Shown here: piece after piece, positions 58,966-64,000 of the stretch
Numbering within the stretch: the stretch's first letter is position 1
Layout of the letters: every line of letters starts with the position of its first letter
Assembly: GCF_001575205.1 (NCBI RefSeq)
Contig: NZ_LSRE01000044.1
Coordinates: 186,001-250,000 of the forward strand
DNA: 64,000 nt
Origin: Tsukamurella pseudospumae
Lineage (GTDB): Bacteria > Actinomycetota > Actinomycetes > Mycobacteriales > Mycobacteriaceae
Direction of reading: 5' to 3'
Program-made: the position numbers and the translations under genes
The notes under the pieces: model-generated
Told to the model about the DNA's origin: nothing
The model's database searches: none
The model's input: the letters and a program-made list of their open reading frames with translations, nothing else

Positions 58966-59961
58966 ATGAGCGAGGATCAGGGCAGTTACGTCACCGCGGA
59001 CCGGCCGTACGAGCGCGACACCCGGTACATCGAAACCCGTATCACGCGTGACGGCCGCGACGGCTATCCCGTCGAGGCCGGCCGCTACCGGCTCGTGGTG
59101 TCGTACGCCTGCCCGTGGGCCACCCGCACCATCATCGTGCGCCGGCTGCTCGGCCTCGAGGACGCGATCTCGCTGGGGATCTGCGGCCCCACGCACGACA
59201 AGCGGTCGTGGACCTTCGACCTCGACGAGGGCGGGCTCGACCCGGTCCTGAAGATCCCGCGTCTGCAGGACGCCTACTTCAAGCGCGTTCCCGACTATCC
59301 GAAGGGCATCACCGTGCCCGCGATCGTCGACGTGCCCACCGGCGCCGTCGTGACCAACGACTTCCCGCAGATCACCCTCGATTTCTCGCTCGAGTGGACG
59401 GACTTCCATCGACCGGGCGCGCCGCAGCTCTACCCAGCGGACCTGCGCGCCGACATCGATGAGGTCAACAAGCTCGTCTACCGGGACGTGAACAACGGCG
59501 TCTACCGCTGCGGTTTCGCCGGCTCGCAGGAGTCGTACGACGCCGCCTACGACCAGCTCTTCGGGCGGCTCGACTGGCTCACCGAGCGCCTCGCCACTCA
59601 GCGGTACCTGGTGGGCGACACCATCACCGAGGCCGACGTCCGGCTCTTCACCACCCTCGCGCGGTTCGACCCGGTCTACCACGGCCACTTCAAGTGCAAT
59701 CGGGAGAAGCTCGACGAGATGCCCGTCCTCTGGGCGTACGCGCGGGACCTGTTCCAGACGCCCGGCTTCGGCGATTCCACGCATTTCGACCACATCAAGC
59801 GGCACTACTACGAGGTCCACCGCGACATCAACCCGTCCGGCATCGTCCCGAAGGGCCCGGACCTGAAGAACTGGTTCACCCCGCACGGCCGGGAGAAGCT
59901 GGGCGGCAGCCCCTTCGGCTCGGGCACCGCGCCCACGCCGCTCCCCGTCCCCGCCGGGTGA
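58966..59961 (+). CDS. ECM4/Xi-class glutathionyl- (mycothiol-) transferase
   Basis: A 331-residue thioredoxin-fold/GST protein: VVSYACPWATRTIIVRRLLGL with the CPWA active-site motif, YFKRVPDYPKGITVPAIVD, INGVYRCGFAGSQESYD-like NNGVYRCGFAGSQ, and RYLVGDTITEADVRLFTTL. It belongs to glutathionyl-hydroquinone reductases; actinomycetes lack glutathione, so mycothiol or another thiol is the probable cosubstrate. It precedes the next gene by 4 bp. Confidence 0.87.
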   Translation: MSEDQGSYVTADRPYERDTRYIETRITRDGRDGYPVEAGRYRLVVSYACPWATRTIIVRRLLGLEDAISLGICGPTHDKRSWTFDLDEGGLDPVLKIPRLQDAYFKRVPDYPKGITVPAIVDVPTGAVVTNDFPQITLDFSLEWTDFHRPGAPQLYPADLRADIDEVNKLVYRDVNNGVYRCGFAGSQESYDAAYDQLFGRLDWLTERLATQRYLVGDTITEADVRLFTTLARFDPVYHGHFKCNREKLDEMPVLWAYARDLFQTPGFGDSTHFDHIKRHYYEVHRDINPSGIVPKGPDLKNWFTPHGREKLGGSPFGSGTAPTPLPVPAG

Positions 59962-59965
59962 GCCC

Positions 59966-60988
59966 ATGACTGAATGGATCGAGGTCCTCAAGGTCCTGGT
60001 CGACGGTCCGAGACTCCCGGTGCACGGGATCGTGCGTACCCGGAACGCCGAGGCGCTCGGCAGGACCGAGACGGTCGGGTTCATCGGCGCGCCTCCGATG
60101 TGGGTCGGGACCGGTGGCGACGATGTCCGCGTGTGGCGCGACGGCCGGCGGGTGCGAGTGGAGAAGCCCGATGGTTCCCCGCTGCACCTCTGCGACGGAA
60201 CCACGGCCTGGCACTTCGACGGTGCCGGGGCGCCGCCGGAGTACGCCCCCGCGGGCCGCGTCTACTACAGCGGCCCGGGCTCGGAGCTGCTGATCTCGCG
60301 CAGCGCCCAGGACTGGTTGCACGGTGACGACTTCACGCAGCCGACGGGACCCGTCACCGATGGCGAATTCCTCGGGCGGGAGTGCTGGTCTGTAGAGCTG
60401 GCTCCGCCGTCGCACAAGCCGGCGCCGATCCAGATCGTGGTGGATCGCGAGTCCGGCGCGGTCCTGCATCAGGGGAACGAGGAGTTCGACGTGTCGGTCG
60501 AGTTCATCTCGATCGAGGTCGGCGGGGATGTCGACGATGCCCTGTTCACCTGGAGCGCCGACGCGGTCTCCATGGATGAGCGCCGGGCAGCCGATTCGCG
60601 TGCGGCGCGCGCGGAGTACGAGGAGGCCCAAGCCGCGCGCCTGTCCCGACTCGAGTCCGACCTGGGCGCACGATCGTTCACTGTGCAGGTTCCGGTCGAC
60701 TTCGTGATCGCAGACGTTGACGAGCTCGGTGAGGACGGCAGCTTCGCCGCGAGGGTTCGATCTGATGCGGCTCCCCACGTGGACGGGTATCTGCGTCGAC
60801 GCGCCCACCAACCTGGGCGATGGCACGTAGACAGCACTGGCCGACCCGTCCATCACTGGACGGCGGCCGGTTTCGACTGGGCGCTGTGGTTCTACGGCTT
60901 CGCCATCGCCCCGGAGGTCCTCGACCAGGTTCAGCAGCATCTCCATCCGGGACAGACCGCGACGGACTCCTTCATCGAGACCCGGTGA
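59966..60988 (+). CDS. Protein of unknown function
   Basis: A 340-residue soluble protein without signal peptide. The first half (VWRDGRRVRVEKPDG, GTTAWHFDG, GRECWSVELAPPSHKPAPIQIVVDRESGAVL) resembles the LolA/RseB-like sheet found in several actinobacterial cytoplasmic proteins; a helical Glu/Arg linker (about 205-225) leads to a second domain (VPVDFVIADVDELGEDG). No catalytic motif. It starts 4 bp after the ECM4-type gene. Confidence 0.65.
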   Translation: MTEWIEVLKVLVDGPRLPVHGIVRTRNAEALGRTETVGFIGAPPMWVGTGGDDVRVWRDGRRVRVEKPDGSPLHLCDGTTAWHFDGAGAPPEYAPAGRVYYSGPGSELLISRSAQDWLHGDDFTQPTGPVTDGEFLGRECWSVELAPPSHKPAPIQIVVDRESGAVLHQGNEEFDVSVEFISIEVGGDVDDALFTWSADAVSMDERRAADSRAARAEYEEAQAARLSRLESDLGARSFTVQVPVDFVIADVDELGEDGSFAARVRSDAAPHVDGYLRRRAHQPGRWHVDSTGRPVHHWTAAGFDWALWFYGFAIAPEVLDQVQQHLHPGQTATDSFIETR

Positions 60989-61000
60989 CTTCGTGCCCGC

Positions 61001-62233
61001 TCAGGCAGCCTGGTTCGGGGCGGTGGATCGGTGGATGTGTCCGGTGGGGGTTCGGGTTTCGACGGTGTGCCGCCCCGACGGATCGTCAACGGTTGCGCTG
61101 CGCCAGCCGGGGGCTTCCTTGGTGTAGTTGCATGCCGCGCACAGGCCCTGCCCGTTGTCGAAGCTGGTTGCTCCGCCTTTCGCGTGCGGGGTGATGTGGT
61201 CGGTGTGTGCGATCGGTGCGTCGCAGTACGGGGTGCGGCAGTACCGATCGCGCGCCCGGATCAAGTCCGCGAGGCCGTCGGGGAACAACCGTTGCCGCGA
61301 ATCCATCGCCACCACCGCCCCGGTCTCCGGCGCTATGAACAAGCGGCGCACCCAGGCGACGCCGTTGGCGGTGGCCTTCCCGATGAGGTTGCGGGCGATC
61401 TCTGCCGGCATGTTCCCTCCGCCGTCGAGGTGCGCGGTGCCCGGCTCATCGCCCAGCAGCACCTCCGCCGAGACAGTGAGGTTCACGGTGACCGGCTGCC
61501 CCTCCGCAGCATCCCGACCGGTCAACCGGGCGAACGCGGTGTCGGCCATGAGCTGCGGCCGGGTCCGTAGTTCCTGATCGTGGCCGACGTGGGTGTCGGC
61601 GTGGTTGCGGAGTGCGGCGTAGGCGCCGACGGCCTGCGCCATCGGCAGCAGCAGGGACAGGCGGGCCATGCCTTCGGGTTGTGGGCGGAGGGTGACGGTG
61701 CGGTCCTTCTCCGCCGCTGCATTGCGGTCGACGGTGGCCTGCGCATCGAGCCGGTAGGCGACCTGTTCGACCTTCGCCGCCAGCTGTTTGAGCCCCAACC
61801 CCGTCAGGGTCACCGGGTCGGCGCAGAGCTCTTCGTCAGCCTGCTGGCGCTCGGCGATGTCCAAATGCGAGAGGCCGGCCAGGAGTGCGGGTATCGCTTC
61901 CGGGGAGAGGTCCCCGTTGTAGAGGCGGGCGCGGGTGTGCGGCATGTACTTCTCCAACTCCACCGCCCGCGCCAACACCCGACCCGCGGTGTTCGGTGAG
62001 ATGTGCAAGGCCAACGCGACCTCACCGGCGACGCCCTGCTGCCACCGATCCTGCGGCACCCCGGCCGCGACCCGCTCACAGACCCGTTGCCGGAGCAGGT
62101 CCGCGGCGAGCGCGTACTGTTCGACCGCCAACCGGCACCGCGCGATTTCACTCGAACGCAACCGGTCCACCACATCCGCACCCACGGCACCGTCGAGAGG
62201 TGGGTCTTCCTCTACTGCAATGTTTTTGTCCAT
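61001..62233 (-). CDS. DUF222-HNH endonuclease-like protein (13E12 family)
   Basis: A 410-residue protein with the DUF222 helical region (about 30-300: LAVEQYALAADLLRQRVCERV, ALHISPNTAGRVLARAVELEKYMPHT) and a C-terminal HNH nuclease: RDRYCRTPYCDAPIAHTDHITPHAKGG with His-Asp-His (key DHITPHAKGG), then NGQGLCAACNYTKE. This family is highly multiplied in mycolic actinomycetes and is often linked to 13E12-type repeats. Nuclease activity is plausible but cellular role is unknown. Confidence 0.88.
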   Translation of the reverse strand: MDKNIAVEEDPPLDGAVGADVVDRLRSSEIARCRLAVEQYALAADLLRQRVCERVAAGVPQDRWQQGVAGEVALALHISPNTAGRVLARAVELEKYMPHTRARLYNGDLSPEAIPALLAGLSHLDIAERQQADEELCADPVTLTGLGLKQLAAKVEQVAYRLDAQATVDRNAAAEKDRTVTLRPQPEGMARLSLLLPMAQAVGAYAALRNHADTHVGHDQELRTRPQLMADTAFARLTGRDAAEGQPVTVNLTVSAEVLLGDEPGTAHLDGGGNMPAEIARNLIGKATANGVAWVRRLFIAPETGAVVAMDSRQRLFPDGLADLIRARDRYCRTPYCDAPIAHTDHITPHAKGGATSFDNGQGLCAACNYTKEAPGWRSATVDDPSGRHTVETRTPTGHIHRSTAPNQAA

Positions 62234-62305
62234 ACCAGGACGTTACCCGGACCCACTGACACATTTTCGAGAACACAACCGTGACTCACATGTACGTTCT
62301 CAACA

Positions 62306-63391
62306 TCACCGGCTGCTGCGGACGACGCTTGCAGCGCACGGGTAGTCGGTGTACCCCTCGGCGGTGGGGCCGTACAGGACGTCCTCGCGGATCGCAGACA
62401 ACGGCAGCGACCGCCGGATCCGTTCCACCAGATCCGGGTTCGCGATGAAGGCGCGCCCGAAGGAGACGAGGTCGGCGCCGTCCCTCAGCGCCCGCTCCGC
62501 CGCGGTCACCGACGTGGGAGCGCGGTTCTCGCCCACATTGGCGATGACCGAACCCGCGTACCTGGGGCGGAGGTCGGTGAGAGCCGCGTAGTCGTCGTTG
62601 TCGGTGAGGTGCAGGTACATCAGGCCACGTCGACTCAGCTCGTCGACGAGGCCGCGGTAGAGCGCAGCGGGGTCGCGCTCGACCATGGAGAACTGCGGAT
62701 TGCCCGGCGAGAGCCGGATCGCCGTGCGCTCGGCGCCGATGGCGTCGGTGACCGCGTCGACGACCTCGAGGGCGAACCGCATGCGGTTCGCCGAGGACCC
62801 GCCGTACCGGTCGTCGCGCAGATTGGTGTTGTCCGCGAGGAATTGGTGAATCAGATAGCTGTTGGCGCCGTGCAGTTCCACTCCGTCGAAGCCGGCCGCC
62901 CTCGCCCGCCGGGCCGCCGCCGCGTACTGGTCGACCGCCGCCGTGATGTCACCGATCGACATCGCCGCCGGACGCGGCCACGCGGCCTTCGAGCCGTCGA
63001 GAAGGTGCAGCACGTCGCCGTCGGGTATCGCCGACGGTCCCGCGGGCACCGACCCGTCGATCCGCGCCGCGGGATGGCCCTTGCGACCGCCGTGCATGAG
63101 CTGGGCGATGATCCGCCCGCCCTCGGCGTGTACGGCGTCGACGACCCGGGCCCATGCGCGCTCGTGGCGATCCGTCGCCAAGCCCGGCACGCGGGCCTCG
63201 CTCTGTCCCGACGAGTGCGGCCACATCCCTTCGGTGACGATGAGTCCCGCGCCCGAGCGCTGCCGGTAGTACTCGACCACGTCGGCGGTCGGAGAGCCGT
63301 CGGGCTCGGACCGCAGACGGGTCATCGGCGCCATGGCGATGCGGTTCGGAAGGTCGAGGGTGCGACTGCGGTACGGCGTGAGGAGTGACAT
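62306..63391 (-). CDS. Old yellow enzyme family alkene reductase
   Basis: A 361-residue FMN oxidoreductase (NemA type) that reduces activated C=C bonds with NADPH. Seen: IAMAPMTRLRSEPDG, IIAQLMHGGRKGHP (His of LMHGG), FDGVELHGANSYLIHQFL with substrate-binding His-x2-Asn, and LRDDRYGGSSANRMRF. Its promoter (TTGCCC-20 bp-TAGCGT, 63429-63398) spans a MerR-type palindrome, and the predicted transcript begins at the ATG (63391). Confidence 0.92.
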   Translation of the reverse strand: MSLLTPYRSRTLDLPNRIAMAPMTRLRSEPDGSPTADVVEYYRQRSGAGLIVTEGMWPHSSGQSEARVPGLATDRHERAWARVVDAVHAEGGRIIAQLMHGGRKGHPAARIDGSVPAGPSAIPDGDVLHLLDGSKAAWPRPAAMSIGDITAAVDQYAAAARRARAAGFDGVELHGANSYLIHQFLADNTNLRDDRYGGSSANRMRFALEVVDAVTDAIGAERTAIRLSPGNPQFSMVERDPAALYRGLVDELSRRGLMYLHLTDNDDYAALTDLRPRYAGSVIANVGENRAPTSVTAAERALRDGADLVSFGRAFIANPDLVERIRRSLPLSAIREDVLYGPTAEGYTDYPCAASVVRSSR

Positions 63392-63397
63392 GTCCGT

Positions 63398-63429
63398 ACG
63401 CTAGAACCTGACATTGATGTGAGGGGCAA
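63398..63429 (-). promoter_or_regulatory. MerR-type promoter of the alkene reductase
   Basis: On the minus strand TTGCCC (63429-63424) and TAGCGT (63403-63398) are separated by 20 bp, longer than the optimal 17, and the spacer contains CCTGACAT/ATGTGAGG (63407-63424), a near-perfect inverted repeat. Overlong spacers with a central dyad are the hallmark of MerR-activated promoters. Confidence 0.65.
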
Positions 63430-63432
63430 GCG

Positions 63433-63813
63433 ATGCGGATCGGCGAACTCGCGGAGCGGACCGGGGTGAGCGTGCGATCGCTCCGGTACTACGAGGAGAA
63501 GGGTCTCCTGGCGTCCGCGCGGACCGCGGCGGGCCAGCGGGTCTACACCGAGCAGGCTGTCGACCGGGTGGTGCGGATCCAGGAACTGTTCGCCGCAGGT
63601 CTGGCGAGCGGCGTCATCGAACAGCTGCTGCCCTGCATCCACGACGAGGACGGCTCGCCGAACGCGAGCGCCACGCCCTGGCTCACCGACACGCTGTGCG
63701 CGGAGCGCGCCCGTATCGACGAGGGCATCCGCGACCTCGTCCGCGCACGGGAGGTGCTCGACGGAGTGATCGAGACGGCGCGCCCCGGCGAACCGATCAC
63801 CGCGGAGTCCTGA
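63433..63813 (+). CDS. MerR-family transcriptional regulator
   Basis: A 126-residue regulator with the MerR winged helix MRIGELAERTGVSVRSLRYYEEKGLL (key SVRSLRYYEEKGL) and a coiled-coil tail (about 85-115). One or no cysteine near the C-terminus beyond Cys76 and Cys98, so it is not a typical metal or SoxR-type sensor; an electrophile or organic ligand is more likely. It is divergent from the alkene reductase with 41 bp between starts and surely controls it. Confidence 0.88.
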   Translation: MRIGELAERTGVSVRSLRYYEEKGLLASARTAAGQRVYTEQAVDRVVRIQELFAAGLASGVIEQLLPCIHDEDGSPNASATPWLTDTLCAERARIDEGIRDLVRAREVLDGVIETARPGEPITAES

Positions 63814-63819
63814 ACCTCG

Positions 63820-64000
63820 TCAGTGGAATCCCTGCAGGAAATCGATGATCGCTCGGGCGGTCGGCTCCGGTTCCTGCTCGGCCGGGTAGTGCCCGGACTC
63901 GTCCAGGACGATGCCGCTCACGTCGGCCGCCAGGGGGCGCAGGCCCTCCGCGACGGCGGCGCCCATGGCGTACCGTCCGCCGATGGCCAGTACGGGTGCG
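63820..64000 (-). CDS. Alpha/beta hydrolase (C-terminal part only)
   Basis: Only the last 60 codons are in the window, ending LDESGHYPAEQEPEPTARAIIDFLQGFH (key SGHYPAEQEP). GHYPAEQEP with the catalytic histidine is typical of epoxide-hydrolase-like and haloalkane-type alpha/beta hydrolases. The rest lies beyond the right edge. It converges on the MerR gene with 6 bp between stops. Confidence 0.75.
   Translation of the reverse strand, partial: APVLAIGGRYAMGAAVAEGLRPLAADVSGIVLDESGHYPAEQEPEPTARAIIDFLQGFH

Overview
The window is GC-rich actinobacterial DNA with frequent GTG starts and many 4-base ATGA/GTGA gene overlaps. A KasA/KasB-type ketosynthase, PdtaR, Lgt, an LppP/LprE-like secreted protein, a 13E12/DUF222-HNH protein, a mycolyltransferase-like esterase and KstR-like operators point to a mycolic-acid-containing actinomycete. 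Tsukamurella or a close relative is the best guess; this is inference from gene content, not from a database match.

Layout. 1-2991: end of an ABC-binding-lipoprotein/ferredoxin/GntR operon, a divergent RelE/Phd pair and a MarR-GNAT fusion. 3059-7405: aldo-keto reductase, acyl-CoA synthetase, MarR regulator and acyl-CoA dehydrogenase behind a KstR-like palindrome. 7479-11304: LysM-lectin protein, thioredoxin, and a lycopene-cyclase-like flavoprotein translationally coupled to a two-component system. 11413-21418: membrane glycosyltransferase, lgt, pyk, tesB, a four-domain ECF transporter in one polypeptide, rhomboid protease and CtaG-like protein. 21557-25181: small HTH protein, esterase, pdtaR and a second hydrolase, followed by a tRNA gene.

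25251-37470 is a 12.2-kb integrated element bounded by 43-bp direct repeats (attL in the 3' half of the tRNA gene, attR at 37428). It carries a tyrosine integrase coupled to a serine recombinase, a Zn-finger terminase-small-like protein, a primase-polymerase/helicase next to an iteron-rich putative origin, a small HTH/excisionase-like protein, a lipoprotein, a lone HK97-type major capsid gene with two small overlapping genes, and two lower-GC cargo genes beside attL. No portal, large terminase, protease, tail or lysis gene is visible. This is the organisation of a phage satellite (PICI-like, capsid-encoding), and it is the most interesting object in the window.

37496-46785: host DNA resumes with a DUF4189-like secreted protein, two TetR systems with paired operators, a PlsC acyltransferase, the Kas-type ketosynthase, an operon of diiron hydrolase, membrane protein and MgtC opposite a TetR gene, and an unusual uracil-DNA-glycosylase-like protein fused to a GreA/GreB-type C-terminal domain. 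46972-51928 is an ethanolamine catabolic operon: permease, lipoprotein HAD phosphatase, eutB and eutC. 52811-58333 includes an AraC regulator, a VOC protein, and a cobalamin riboswitch controlling a binding-protein/permease/ATPase importer plus an FhuF-like 2Fe-2S protein. EutBC needs adenosylcobalamin, so B12 uptake and ethanolamine use fit together. 58337-64000: LppP/LprE-like protein, ECM4-type glutathionyl/mycothiol transferase, an unknown protein, the DUF222-HNH protein, an old-yellow-enzyme alkene reductase with a divergent MerR regulator, and the end of an alpha/beta hydrolase.

A decamer, CCGACGGTGC, recurs at least 15 times across the window on both strands, sometimes as perfect inverted pairs.
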